Shown in pieces: positions 34,826-43,588 of a stretch of 46,373 nt of DNA (position 1 is the stretch's first letter; each line of letters opens with the position of its first letter). The notes below the pieces were generated by a model. The model was not told where the DNA came from and did no database searches. It saw only the letters and a list, made by a program, of their open reading frames with translations. The translations under genes were made by a program, and so were the position numbers. This stretch comes from Alphaproteobacteria bacterium (GTDB lineage: Bacteria > Pseudomonadota > Alphaproteobacteria > UBA7985 > JAUIBT01), in contig JAUIHE010000006.1 of NCBI GenBank assembly GCA_030432195.1, forward strand, positions 1-46,373. The letters run 5' to 3'.

Positions 34826-34898
34826 GCGCGCTTGTCGCTTGACCTCCTGGCAAGGCCAGCGCATGGCATGGGTCATCTTTTTTCAGTAGGAGCCCCAA

Positions 34899-35447
34899 AT
34901 GTTGGCGCTGTTCGCTCGCGTGACCTCTGGTCTCACCCCCAAACTTATTGCGCCGATTGCGGCCCTCATCTTGGCAGGCGGTGCGCCAGCCAGCATTGCT
35001 CAGTCGGGCAGCAAGTTCGTTGAACCTGATGAAATCGACATGGTGGGCTTGATCTTCTCGACCATGGACGTGAATTTTTCGGGCCTGCTCACAGAAGCAG
35101 AAATGGCGTTCTATTACTCCTATGTTTTCTTGAGCATGGACAACGACGACAACGGACGCGTTGACGACGAAGAGTTCTTTTTGAATTACTCGGCCATCAT
35201 GCCCGTTCCCCTAGAAGAGCTGGAGCAGGGCGAAAAAATTCTGGAAGCGGAGTTTGCTGCCTACGATAGCGACCAGGACGGCAGTGTGACCCAGCAAGAA
35301 ATGGTCGCGCGCTATGGGCAAAGTTTCGCCGCCTTGGACAGCGACAACAGCGGCGCCCTGACCCTGGAAGAGTTCGCCAATCACGACATGGCGACGGCTT
35401 TCGCCCAGTTCGAACAACAACGCCCCGGCATGCTCAGCAGCCAGTAG
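34899..35447 (+). CDS. Secreted four-EF-hand calcium-binding protein
   Basis: A 182-residue protein with signal peptide (LIAPIAALILAGGAPASIAQ) and four 12-residue EF-hand loops: 57-68 (D-V-N-F-S-G...E), 81-92 (D-N-D-D-N-G...E), 123-134 (D-S-D-Q-D-G...E) and 147-158 (D-S-D-N-S-G...E). Each keeps Asp at position 1, Gly at 6 and Glu at 12, so all four could bind Ca2+; the loops are paired like calmodulin lobes with a 30-residue linker. The role is unknown; periplasmic Ca2+ binding is inferred. ATG 34899 has TAGGAG 8 bases upstream. Stop lies in an 11-bp tandem duplication. Confidence 0.87.
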   Translation: MLALFARVTSGLTPKLIAPIAALILAGGAPASIAQSGSKFVEPDEIDMVGLIFSTMDVNFSGLLTEAEMAFYYSYVFLSMDNDDNGRVDDEEFFLNYSAIMPVPLEELEQGEKILEAEFAAYDSDQDGSVTQQEMVARYGQSFAALDSDNSGALTLEEFANHDMATAFAQFEQQRPGMLSSQ

Positions 35448-35466
35448 ACAAACTGTAGACAAACTG
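35445..35466. repeat. 11-bp tandem duplication spanning the EF-hand gene stop codon
   Basis: TAGACAAACTG occurs twice in tandem (35445-35455, 35456-35466). The first three bases of copy one are the TAG stop of the EF-hand gene. It is the second stop-codon-spanning duplication within 700 bp. Confidence 0.9.
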
Positions 35467-35546
35467 GCACCGCCCTGCCTTCCCGCCTGGGCAGAAGCCA
35501 GGACGGCTTGAAGACCTCCCCTGATAGCAGCGGCCCGCGCGCTGTG

Positions 35547-36605
35547 CTAGTTGACGCCACAGCTATAGTTGGCCGCCAGGGTCTGACTGAGGCCATAAGC
35601 GAGATTGGCGCCCATGCACAGCTCGCCCCAGGCAATAGGACTGTCGGCAATGGGGCTCATGCGGCCCGCCAAATCGGCCCCCAGAACGGCGCGCCCGTCA
35701 AAGACATTCCAAGCCAACAGATAGCAGGCCCCCATCTTGTCGCCCGCCTGCCACAAGGGCTTGGGATTGGCACCGCGCTCCTGCAAGAAAGCGACCTGCC
35801 CTTGCACCAAACGCCGCCCCCGTTTGCTCAAGTTCTTATAATCTGAAGCAATCGTTCCGGTATGGGCGTTCTTATTGATCGGGCGTTGGGCGCGCCCGAC
35901 ATCGATCCATTCTCCCCAAGGCTCCTTGAGGCCCTCGAACATGAGCTTGCCGACTTGTTGGGCGCTTTGCCGGTCCAGCCCGTATACGCGCGAAAAGACC
36001 CGCCAAGCCTCCCAACCAAAGACGCGGCGATATAAGCCCGAAAACTTTCCGTCCTTGTTATAGAGCCCGCCCCCACGCGCACGCCAAGCCAGAGCGCCCA
36101 AGAATTGCAGATAGGCGCTCATTTCTGTTTCGCCGACGCAGCGTGACTGGGCCACCTTGCCATAGGTGCGCAAATGGCCCTTGCGAGCCGCATAGTTCAG
36201 CATGGTCTTGTCATAGGACGTTACCAGGGGAAACAATAACAGCTCTGACAAGCGCTTGAGATCCATTTCTTCCAAGTATGTCGGCGTGCCCGGAACCTTG
36301 GTCGTTAGGCGCTTGAAGGTCGCGCGATCTAGTTGGCAAGCCGGATCATATTCGGCGCAAAACTGCCCCTCAGGCCTCAAACGAGAAAAATCGCTCATCA
36401 TGGCGTAAACGGGTTCGAACAGTTCGGCTTGCAAGCCGTCGTAGCTGAAGGGCGTTACAAAGATATTGCCTTTAGATGCGTGGGCAGATTGCGCCGCCGC
36501 CGGTTTGCCCATCATCGGTTTGCCCGTCATCGGTCCTGTGACCAATAAGGCTAGCCCTGCTACTAGGACGGTCAGCATTCGTTGCACATTGGCATCCTGT
36601 TTCAT
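35547..36605 (-). CDS. Exported protein of unknown function
   Basis: A 352-residue protein (from ATG 36605) that I do not recognise. An N-terminal hydrophobic stretch RMLTVLVAGLALLVTGP followed by a short repeat (MTGKP, MMGKP) and AAAQSAHA suggests a signal peptide. The mature part has six cysteines, all with a partner within about 40-60 residues except where noted in pairs (CAEYDPACQ; SRCVGE; GACYLL; GELCMG; YSCGVN), consistent with a periplasmic, disulfide-bonded protein, and is helical and Trp/Tyr-rich (VFGWEAWRVFSRVYGL, EPWGEWIDVG). The start is unsure: AAAGGAG lies 16 bases before 36605, and the frame extends to 36644. It is a single gene, convergent with the EF-hand gene. Confidence 0.65.
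   Translation of the reverse strand: MKQDANVQRMLTVLVAGLALLVTGPMTGKPMMGKPAAAQSAHASKGNIFVTPFSYDGLQAELFEPVYAMMSDFSRLRPEGQFCAEYDPACQLDRATFKRLTTKVPGTPTYLEEMDLKRLSELLLFPLVTSYDKTMLNYAARKGHLRTYGKVAQSRCVGETEMSAYLQFLGALAWRARGGGLYNKDGKFSGLYRRVFGWEAWRVFSRVYGLDRQSAQQVGKLMFEGLKEPWGEWIDVGRAQRPINKNAHTGTIASDYKNLSKRGRRLVQGQVAFLQERGANPKPLWQAGDKMGACYLLAWNVFDGRAVLGADLAGRMSPIADSPIAWGELCMGANLAYGLSQTLAANYSCGVN
36501..36530. repeat. 15-bp in-frame tandem repeat in a signal region
   Basis: CGGTTTGCCCATCAT (36501-36515) and CGGTTTGCCCGTCAT (36516-36530) differ by one base. In the unknown exported protein read on the - strand they encode MTGKP-MMGKP just after the hydrophobic core, lengthening the signal-peptide cleavage region by five residues. 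Confidence 0.85.
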
Positions 36606-36723
36606 CGCGGTTGAGCGCCTGCTCCTTTGGAACATCATGACCAATTGCTAGGCCGCGAACGTGGTCAAACTTGGGTCTGCCCGCGGTCTGCCATCTCACA
36701 GCTTAGGGAGCCGGTCGCATAGA

Positions 36724-38181
36724 TCAGCGTCCTACAGCGCGTACTTGCTCGTAGCCCTCAAGGGCGCGTTGGCGCGCGGCACCGTGATCGACGATCGGCG
36801 CGGGATAGCTTGCAGGCGGTGTGACCGAAAGCCAGGGCTCAAAGATATCGGGAACCGGCAGCTCACGCAGCCTCGGCAGGTATCGGCGGACAAAGCGACC
36901 CTCAGGGTCAAATTTCTTGGCCTGCGTGGTGGGGTTGAAGACCCTGAAATACGGCGATGCGTCCGCGCCAGATCCCGCCACCCACTGCCAAGAAGCAGCG
37001 TTTGAGGCCAGATCTGCATCAACCAAGGTATCCCAAAACCACGCCTGCCCCGCCCGCCAGTCGATTTGCAGATGTTTAATCAAAAACGAGGCGGTCACCA
37101 TGCGCAACCGATTGTGCATCCATCCCTCCGCCCACAATTGGCGCATCCCCGCATCAACCAGTGGATAGCCCGTCCGTGCTTCTTGCCAGGCCCGCAGCGC
37201 CTCGTTGCTTTCTTGCCAAGGATAGGAATCGAACGCGGGGCGCCAATTGGCGTTCGGAAGGTCTGGGAATTGGTTCAACAGCTCATAGGAGAATTCCCGC
37301 CACCCAAGTTCCGTCAAAAAAACCGCCCGGTCCTTGGGGCTCTCCTCATAGCTCGGCGGCGTCTGTGCCAAACTGTGCCAGACCTGCCGTGGCGAGATAT
37401 GCCCCCACCGCAAATAGGGTGACAACCTTGAGACATGCGGCAGGTCGGGGCGATTGTGCAGCTCCGCATAACCTGCAATCCCGGTTGCCAAGAAGCTGGC
37501 GAGCCGTTCAGTCGCCGCGCGTTCTCCGACCTGCCAGTGCTGGGCTAGTTTATCAGCCCAGCGCCCGCTCTTCTCGCTCAAGAGGCCCAATTGATCGCCC
37601 TGGCACCGGCCATAGAACGGGCCCACATCACCAAAGAACCGCAGACGGCCGGGCTCAGGCAGTGGTTGACGCGATTGCGCGTCCCTGCCTTCAAACTCGG
37701 CGACCAGGGCTTTCCAAAAGGGGGTAAAGACCTTGAAAGGGCTACCAGATCGCGAAACCAGGCTGCCCGGTGCGACCAAAGCATTGCCGTGATGGCTTTG
37801 CACTCTTACGCCTTGGCGCTCTAATTTGTCGCTCAATTCGCGGTCACGTCGGCAGACCGAAGGAAGATAAGACAGGTTGAAGTGAAGACTGGAGACCGAC
37901 AGGCTCTGAACAAGGTCGCTTAGCACGACCTCGGCGGGGCCCTTTGCCACAATCAGCTTGCCGCCATAGCCTTCAATGCGCGCTGAAAGATCCTCCAGCG
38001 CGCCCGCTAACCACCACCGCGAGGCGCCGCCCAAGGACCAGCCATCGCCCAATTCCTGCTCGTCCAGGATATAGAGCAGGATGAGGCCGCCATCGCGCTC
38101 AGCGTCCTGACTGGCGGCCAGCAGACCAGGATTATCCGCAAGACGGAGGTCGTTTCGGAACCAAAACACAGTTGCGGGCAT
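36724..38181 (-). CDS. phrB: Deoxyribodipyrimidine photolyase
   Basis: A 485-residue class I CPD photolyase/cryptochrome-family protein using FAD and light to split pyrimidine dimers. N-terminal antenna domain starts VFWFRNDLRLADNPGL; the FAD-binding C-terminal domain shows LSPYLRWGHISPRQVWH, RTGYPLVDAGMRQLWAEGW, MHNRLRMVTASFLIKHL, and NAASWQWVAGSGADASPYF with FNPTTQAKKFDPEGRFVRRYLP. The Asp in DADLASNAASWQW, Trp residues of the electron chain and the MHNR loop are intact. Length near E. coli PhrB (472). Same strand as pdeM, 102 bp downstream of it. Confidence 0.95.
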   Translation of the reverse strand: MPATVFWFRNDLRLADNPGLLAASQDAERDGGLILLYILDEQELGDGWSLGGASRWWLAGALEDLSARIEGYGGKLIVAKGPAEVVLSDLVQSLSVSSLHFNLSYLPSVCRRDRELSDKLERQGVRVQSHHGNALVAPGSLVSRSGSPFKVFTPFWKALVAEFEGRDAQSRQPLPEPGRLRFFGDVGPFYGRCQGDQLGLLSEKSGRWADKLAQHWQVGERAATERLASFLATGIAGYAELHNRPDLPHVSRLSPYLRWGHISPRQVWHSLAQTPPSYEESPKDRAVFLTELGWREFSYELLNQFPDLPNANWRPAFDSYPWQESNEALRAWQEARTGYPLVDAGMRQLWAEGWMHNRLRMVTASFLIKHLQIDWRAGQAWFWDTLVDADLASNAASWQWVAGSGADASPYFRVFNPTTQAKKFDPEGRFVRRYLPRLRELPVPDIFEPWLSVTPPASYPAPIVDHGAARQRALEGYEQVRAVGR

Positions 38182-38283
38182 GGCGCGCCTTCCTGTTGAA
38201 CGTAGGCGCCAAATTCAAGCAACCAGGCGACCCCGGGCGTCGGCCAAGCTTGTTAGATCAAGTCAACCGCTCAACACGAGGGA

Positions 38284-39018
38284 TCAGGCCAGGCGTTGAA
38301 CGCGGCTCTGCCCAAGCACATAGGTTGCCACGGGGCTCTCGAAAAGCCCCTTAATTGTGGGATCGTTCGATTTCATTCCCCCAACGTAGGTTCCGAACGC
38401 GGGCAAAATCAGCCGCCGATGTCCGACCAAGAAACAAGGGCGCGAAAATCCGCGCCCACGGCCATTAACCCGCGCCTTAGGGTGGAAGTGGCCGATTATT
38501 TCGGGCGTTCCGTCCAACTCCGGCGTCGGCCGAGGCTCGTGCCGCAGCGCAATTCCCGACCAATGCAGCTCTGCGTGCACTTCGCCGGGCAGATCGTGTT
38601 CAGCAAGCCCTGTGCTCAACGGATCATGGTTGCCCGCGATCCAAACAAGACGATGGTCCCGCGCCAAGTCATCCAAGCGCGCTGACAAGGTTTGGGGCAA
38701 GCGCTTGGCGGCTTGCTCATCTTGAAAGCTGTCTCCCAGACATATCAAGGTCTCAATACGTGCGTTCTCCAGCAAGGCTTGCAGCTCGCCTGCGACCAGG
38801 GATTCCAAGCGCTCCACGGTGCGCTGCGAATCGTAAGGCGGCAGAAACTGACCGGTTTGGGCAAGGCCTGAGGCCTTCTCAAGGTGCATATCGGCCACGA
38901 TAACGCAGTTGTGAGCAGGCCAAATGAGAGCCCCGCTCGGGTGCGCCAAAAAGCTGTGTCCTGCAAAGGTGATTGGCGTCAGGCATGCCATTGGTTTTGG
39001 GGCATTGGGAAAGCTCAT
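38284..39018 (-). CDS. pdeM: PdeM-like ligase-associated DNA-damage-response metallophosphoesterase
   Basis: A 244-residue calcineurin-like metallophosphoesterase of the PdeM group, usually encoded beside a ligase-associated helicase (lhr-like) and DNA ligase. Metal-site motifs are complete: VIVADMHLEKA (Asp, His), ICLGDSFQDE (Asp), IAGNHDPLS (Asn, His), and GHFHPKARV (His pairs). The call rests on the GALIWPAHNCVIVADMHLEK pattern and the PRTSFVGG-like C-terminus RRLILPAFGTYVGG. The partner helicase and ligase are not in the window. It overlaps the PhzF gene by ATGA and starts at ATG 39018 (39-residue-short alternative at the second Met, 38991). Confidence 0.85.
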   Translation of the reverse strand: MSFPNAPKPMACLTPITFAGHSFLAHPSGALIWPAHNCVIVADMHLEKASGLAQTGQFLPPYDSQRTVERLESLVAGELQALLENARIETLICLGDSFQDEQAAKRLPQTLSARLDDLARDHRLVWIAGNHDPLSTGLAEHDLPGEVHAELHWSGIALRHEPRPTPELDGTPEIIGHFHPKARVNGRGRGFSRPCFLVGHRRLILPAFGTYVGGMKSNDPTIKGLFESPVATYVLGQSRVQRLA

Positions 39019-39917
39019 TGGGGCACCAAAACCTGGCCTTGGCTTATGCGCTGGGCTAGGCCGCCGATCGTTACCTTGTTGACCTCGCCGCCGAGCTGCT
39101 CAAACCCCAGCCGAATGAGCGATGGCCGGCCCATATCTTCGCCTTGGTGGATATGGCAGTCGCGCCACCCCTCCAGCTGGGGCGCCCGCCTGGCCAGATA
39201 GGCAGGCAAGCAGGCCGCCGCTGACCCCGTTGCCGGATCTTCTGGAATGCCCATCAACGGGGCAAACATGCGGGTATGATAATGCCCGTCACGTCCTTGC
39301 GGATCGGGGGCAATCGCGTAGAGGTCCATCACGTCCAAGCGCTGGGCAAGAGCCGCGTCAAAGCGGCATTCTGCAAGCGCGGCGCGGTCTTTGAGACCAA
39401 CCAGCAAGAAAGGGGTTCCGGCAGAATAGAAACCGGCCTGCGCTGTATCCAGCTGGTCTGGCAGCAGCCCCAACAGGTCCGCCAGAGCGCTGGCCTCGGG
39501 GGCTGGCTGTTGCCATTCGGGCAACTTGGGTGCTGTGAAGGTCGCACAGGTCTGCCCACTGGCTTCATCGTGGGTCAAGTCGATTTGGGTCCGCCCAACC
39601 TTCAAGTCCAAAGCAAACCGCTTTGGCTCGTTCTTGGTCGGACAGATCCCGGCTAAATCGGCGATCAGAAGCGCGGCGCCAACGGTCGGATGCCCGGCAA
39701 ATGGCAACTCCCGCGTGACGGTAAAAATGCGCAGACTGGCAAGTGCGTCCTCGCTCTCCGGAGGACACAAAAATACCGTTTCGGACAGGTTAAACTCGCG
39801 GGCCAGTTGTGCCATGCTTGCATCGCTGATTTCGCCCGCATCCCCCACCACCGCCAAAGGGTTTCCCGCAAAAGGCATTGAGGAAAATACGTCTAGCGTG
39901 TAAAAATCGCGGTGCAT
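39015..39917 (-). CDS. PhzF family isomerase
   Basis: A 300-residue diaminopimelate-epimerase-fold protein of the PhzF group. Seen: YTLDVFSSMPFAGNPLAVV, NLSETVFL with the catalytic Glu46, ELPFAGHPTVGAALLI and EDPATGSAAACLPAYL (substrate-pocket G-S-A repeat). True PhzF isomerises DHHA in phenazine synthesis; most homologues, with no phenazine genes nearby as here, have unknown substrates. I start at ATG 39917 because AGGAG lies 5 bases upstream; the frame extends 15 bases further. First of the phzF-pdeM-(phrB) set. Confidence 0.88.
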   Translation of the reverse strand: MHRDFYTLDVFSSMPFAGNPLAVVGDAGEISDASMAQLAREFNLSETVFLCPPESEDALASLRIFTVTRELPFAGHPTVGAALLIADLAGICPTKNEPKRFALDLKVGRTQIDLTHDEASGQTCATFTAPKLPEWQQPAPEASALADLLGLLPDQLDTAQAGFYSAGTPFLLVGLKDRAALAECRFDAALAQRLDVMDLYAIAPDPQGRDGHYHTRMFAPLMGIPEDPATGSAAACLPAYLARRAPQLEGWRDCHIHQGEDMGRPSLIRLGFEQLGGEVNKVTIGGLAQRISQGQVLVPQ

Positions 39918-40055
39918 ATTTGCTCCTACCAAGTTGGATGCCGAAAAATTGAAAGGCGCGGTTAAGAAGACAATGTAGATTAAGAATTAACGCTTTGGAT
40001 AAGAATGGCCAGCGCTGTTTGCTCTGGCGGACCTCATAACGGGATCTCGTGCACG

Positions 40056-40955
40056 ATGTTAGAAAGAGCCAAGATTTTGAAAAGTTTAAACGACACAAGC
40101 CGCCGCCTCGTGTTGGCTGCATGCGCCAGCCTCCTAGCCTACGTCACCTCTCCCGCCATCGCGCAACAAGACACCCAGCCCGGCGGCCAGATCCAGGTCG
40201 CCGACCTAAATCTGGGCGGCAACGCCATGCAGGATCTGTTTTCTCAGCTCGCTTCCAAAGACCTGAGCCCGGTAGAGGCCCATTTTGCCGGTCTAAGTTT
40301 CGTCGCCGACGGTAAACTGATCGAGCCCGCTAATCGACAGGGTTTCTTGGCAAAAATCACGCCAGAACTCTTGCAGCACTACGAACTGATTTTGTTCATT
40401 AATAAGTCCAACTCCGGTCCCTTCGCCCAGCGTCTGATCTGGCTGAAGCCCGGCGATCCTAATGACCACTCAAAGCCTTGGGAATCCATGAAGATCTGGA
40501 AGGTTTCGACCGGTCGCGAGCGGCAGGAAAAAGAAGCCTTTACCACCACGCCTCCCGGCATCTTCAATTTGCAGCCAACCCGGCAGATCAAAGATTATCG
40601 CGCGCGCCTGTATAAAGGTGCCGCCATGCCCTATGCGGTTTTTCTGGACTATCGCACGATTACCCGCACCGGTTATGGCATCGCTTTCCACGCCACCGGC
40701 GCAACCGGCAGGCTCGGGAGCCGTGCTTCAGGGGGCTGCATTCGCCTGAATATGAAGAACGCGCGTAACCTGTTTGAGACCCTGCGCGCAGACTACAGAG
40801 GGCGCGTCCCGGTCATGGAAATGGCAGCAAACGGCAAATGGAACCTGGAAGGGCGTATGGCCTATGACGAGCGGGGTCTGCCCATTATGGTCAACGGCCT
40901 GAAAGCCTTGGTAATTATCGAAGAGTCTGACAACTTGGTCGCCAGCGCTCAATAA
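40056..40955 (+). CDS. L,D-transpeptidase (YkuD domain)
   Basis: A 299-residue periplasmic L,D-transpeptidase that would crosslink peptidoglycan peptides or anchor envelope proteins. Residues 16-37 form a signal peptide ending SPAIAQ. The catalytic YkuD motif is complete: H212 in IAFHATGATGRLGSRA and C228 in SGGCIRLNMKNARNLFE. The N-terminal ~80 mature residues have no recognised domain. The start ATG 40056 is chosen over the frame-open 40005 for the signal peptide; its ribosome site is weak. It is followed by two CxxC-repeat proteins with a C-terminal peptidoglycan-binding-like motif and an M23 peptidase. Confidence 0.9.
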   Translation: MLERAKILKSLNDTSRRLVLAACASLLAYVTSPAIAQQDTQPGGQIQVADLNLGGNAMQDLFSQLASKDLSPVEAHFAGLSFVADGKLIEPANRQGFLAKITPELLQHYELILFINKSNSGPFAQRLIWLKPGDPNDHSKPWESMKIWKVSTGRERQEKEAFTTTPPGIFNLQPTRQIKDYRARLYKGAAMPYAVFLDYRTITRTGYGIAFHATGATGRLGSRASGGCIRLNMKNARNLFETLRADYRGRVPVMEMAANGKWNLEGRMAYDERGLPIMVNGLKALVIIEESDNLVASAQ

Positions 40956-41153
40956 ATAAAACTTTAAGTTGATTCTTGTATCCCACTCGGGCATCTTTTG
41001 CCGTGTTTTGGCACGTCAAAGGGGCGGGATATAGGGCCATAGTACCTGGATAAGCCTTCTTCCCTTTGTCAGCTATTGCGGGCTGTTGTCAGATCGGCTG
41101 TTGGCCGAGCCCGGCGAGCCTGCATTCCTTTTATCGCCTTATCTGGAGGCCCC

Positions 41154-43571
41154 ATGCGATCGTCCTGGAAGTTCTGCTCAACGTCTCGTTTTTGCGCTGA
41201 GTTGGCGCGGCTGGTTTTCAAGAAGGGCAAGAATGGCAACCGCAAGGCAGCCACCAGTCCTCTGTGTCGGATAAGCCGCGCTTTGGGCGTTGCCATGGCT
41301 GCAGTTTTGGGACTACCGGCACTGCTGATCGCTGGTTCAGCCCTGGCTCAAGACGCCAGCCCCAGCTTGGCAGCGCTGCAGTGGACGCAGCAACGCATTG
41401 TCGTCGCTTCGGATGATGCCAGCTATCGCGATCAGGCGCAGACCTTGCTTGCGCCCGTGACACAAAACAGCAGTCCGGGCCTCGATCGTTCCTTAACGAC
41501 CTTGCCGCTTGAGGGCCTCACCGCCGAGGCCCTGGGCGATGGCCTCGCTGTTCTAATCCTGCATGCCCCTGGCCAAAGCGGCCCTCAGCTTATCGCAAAA
41601 GTACATGGCCTGCTGGATCTAGGGCGCGCCGAACATCTGATAGTCATTGCCGATGCCGATGTCACCGGCTGGATCTACCAAGATGCGGCGCAGCGCGAAA
41701 ATGTTGACTTTTATGCCTTACAGCGAGCCAGCGACGACGAAGCCAGCCGCGCGGCCTTGTTTGAACAATTGCGCCGTGGCCTGTTTGGCTATGCGGACCG
41801 CCTCCCCTTTGGCAATGACGACAAGACCCTCGCCAATACTGAATTGCTGGCCTTTCTTTACCGCAGCCTGCCGCGCCGATTGGGTGACGGCCTTGCCAGC
41901 CAAGACATGACCTCGAGCCGCGCGCTGTCGCTATTCAACTACCAAGGTCAAGTGCGCGCGCATGTTGCCGACGAAGTCGCTTTGAAGGCTGAAGAGTTGC
42001 GCGCCCAAAGCCTGATTCAAAGCCAGGCCACCTTGCCAGACATTCAGGCATTTTTTGACGAATGCCTGTTCTGCCCCTTGTCGAGCGATTTGGCCCAAGT
42101 ACAACGTGGCCTGATCGAGACCCAAGCTCAAATCGAAGCCGAGCAAGCCTATTTCCAGCACCTAAGCCAGACCCGCAATGCTGCCGGACTGCGCACCCTG
42201 CTGGCGGCTTGCCAGGTCTGTGACTTCCAAAAAGAGGCGCTGGCGCTGCTGTCCGAGATCGAGACCGAAGAAGCACGCGCGCAGGATGCCGCAAGCTATG
42301 AGGCCGCCAAGACCCTTGATGCGCTCGACCGCTACCTGAAGACCTGCCAAGTCTGCGCGCACAAGGAAGAAGCGCTTGCAAGGGTCCAGGACCTTACCCA
42401 GCAGTCCGACGAGCGTCTGGCCTTTTTCGACGCCCGAAAGGCGAAAACGCTCCCAGCTTTGGATGCCTACCTCAACACCTGCCAGGTTTGCGAATTTGAA
42501 GCCGAAGCTAAGGCCCTATCTGAGGAAATCTTAACCTCGCCCAACGCACTGGCCGAGCGCGATTCTTGGCTGAATGCCAAGGAGCAGCAAGACTTAAACC
42601 TGGCACGGGACTACTTGGAGGGCTGTAGCATTTGTCAGTTCCAGCAAGAAGCCCAGCAGCTGCAACGCGCGGTGCGTGACGCCCAAGACGAGGTCGGTAT
42701 CGCCAAGCCCTGCCTGGCTTTTGCCGCCAGCCCGCAATACGGCGGCGTAACGCTTGGCAAGATTGATCGCAAGCGCGCCATTCCTGCCTGCCGAAAGGCG
42801 GTCGAGCGCTTTGCAGACCGCGCGGACCTGCAAACTGCACTGGGCCGCGCCCTGATGGTCAACGCCAACTTCAAAGAAGCTAAAGCGTTGTTCGAATCGG
42901 GCGCCAACAACAGCGACCAAAAGGCCAAGGGGACCGCCGCAGCGCTCGGCATGGCTGCCTATGCCAACTACTTCGATCTTCCCGACACGAAAGTCGATCT
43001 TGCCGCCGCTGAGCGCTTCGCTGACGCTGGACGTCAGGCGGGTGACCACACCGCAACCCTGATTTGGAGCTTCTTGGTCGAAGAAGGCCGCATTCAAGCC
43101 GATGCCGATACCGTCAGCCAGGCGCTCACCACGATCGCAGACCAAGGTTCAGCCATGGGGCAATACCTGGCCGCACGTCACATGCTGGCGCAAATCAAAG
43201 CCGGTGACCTTGACGACACACGCGCCAACATCAAGCGCGTTGTGAGCTTGCTGGAAAGCGCTGCCGATCAACAGCAGCTCGATGCCATGGCACAGCTCGC
43301 CCGATTGTATGAAGACGGCGCGACGGGCCTAGACAAGCAGACGCGCAAGGCCGCCGATCTCTACCTTGAGGCCTATCTGGCCGGTGGCGCTGAAGCTCGC
43401 ATTGCGTTGGTTGATGAAGGGCGCGAGCGCAGCCTTGACGTCATGCGCCGTGTACAGCGCGTCATGGCACGCCAGGACTATTACAGCCAAGCCATTGACG
43501 GCAAGTATGGCCTCAACACGCAGCGCGCACTTGAGAACGCCTTGCAAGATCTACTGTTCGCAGAGCGTTGA
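41154..43571 (+). CDS. Exported CxxC-repeat / Sel1-like / peptidoglycan-binding-like protein, paralogue A
   Basis: An 805-residue protein of no named family. GGAGG lies 5 bases before ATG 41154. Residues ~40-66 are a signal or anchor segment ending GSALAQ. Residues ~75-290 are an unassigned N-terminal domain. Residues 295-510 hold five ~47-residue helical repeats, each of form YL..C-x-x-C-x(F)...EA..L, with cysteine pairs C304/307, C353/356, C398/401, C443/446 and C491/494. Residues 520-550 (C-x-x-FAASP...AIPAC) match a module I recall from alphaproteobacterial caspase-like and Sel1-type proteins. Sel1/TPR-like repeats follow (~550-760), then a PG_binding_1-like motif at 763-797 (VQRVMARQDYYSQAIDGKYG...). 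None of the CxxC pairs has a following His, so they are not heme c sites. Confidence 0.85.
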   Translation: MRSSWKFCSTSRFCAELARLVFKKGKNGNRKAATSPLCRISRALGVAMAAVLGLPALLIAGSALAQDASPSLAALQWTQQRIVVASDDASYRDQAQTLLAPVTQNSSPGLDRSLTTLPLEGLTAEALGDGLAVLILHAPGQSGPQLIAKVHGLLDLGRAEHLIVIADADVTGWIYQDAAQRENVDFYALQRASDDEASRAALFEQLRRGLFGYADRLPFGNDDKTLANTELLAFLYRSLPRRLGDGLASQDMTSSRALSLFNYQGQVRAHVADEVALKAEELRAQSLIQSQATLPDIQAFFDECLFCPLSSDLAQVQRGLIETQAQIEAEQAYFQHLSQTRNAAGLRTLLAACQVCDFQKEALALLSEIETEEARAQDAASYEAAKTLDALDRYLKTCQVCAHKEEALARVQDLTQQSDERLAFFDARKAKTLPALDAYLNTCQVCEFEAEAKALSEEILTSPNALAERDSWLNAKEQQDLNLARDYLEGCSICQFQQEAQQLQRAVRDAQDEVGIAKPCLAFAASPQYGGVTLGKIDRKRAIPACRKAVERFADRADLQTALGRALMVNANFKEAKALFESGANNSDQKAKGTAAALGMAAYANYFDLPDTKVDLAAAERFADAGRQAGDHTATLIWSFLVEEGRIQADADTVSQALTTIADQGSAMGQYLAARHMLAQIKAGDLDDTRANIKRVVSLLESAADQQQLDAMAQLARLYEDGATGLDKQTRKAADLYLEAYLAGGAEARIALVDEGRERSLDVMRRVQRVMARQDYYSQAIDGKYGLNTQRALENALQDLLFAER

Positions 43572-43588
43572 GCCAGGAGAGCCGAAGC

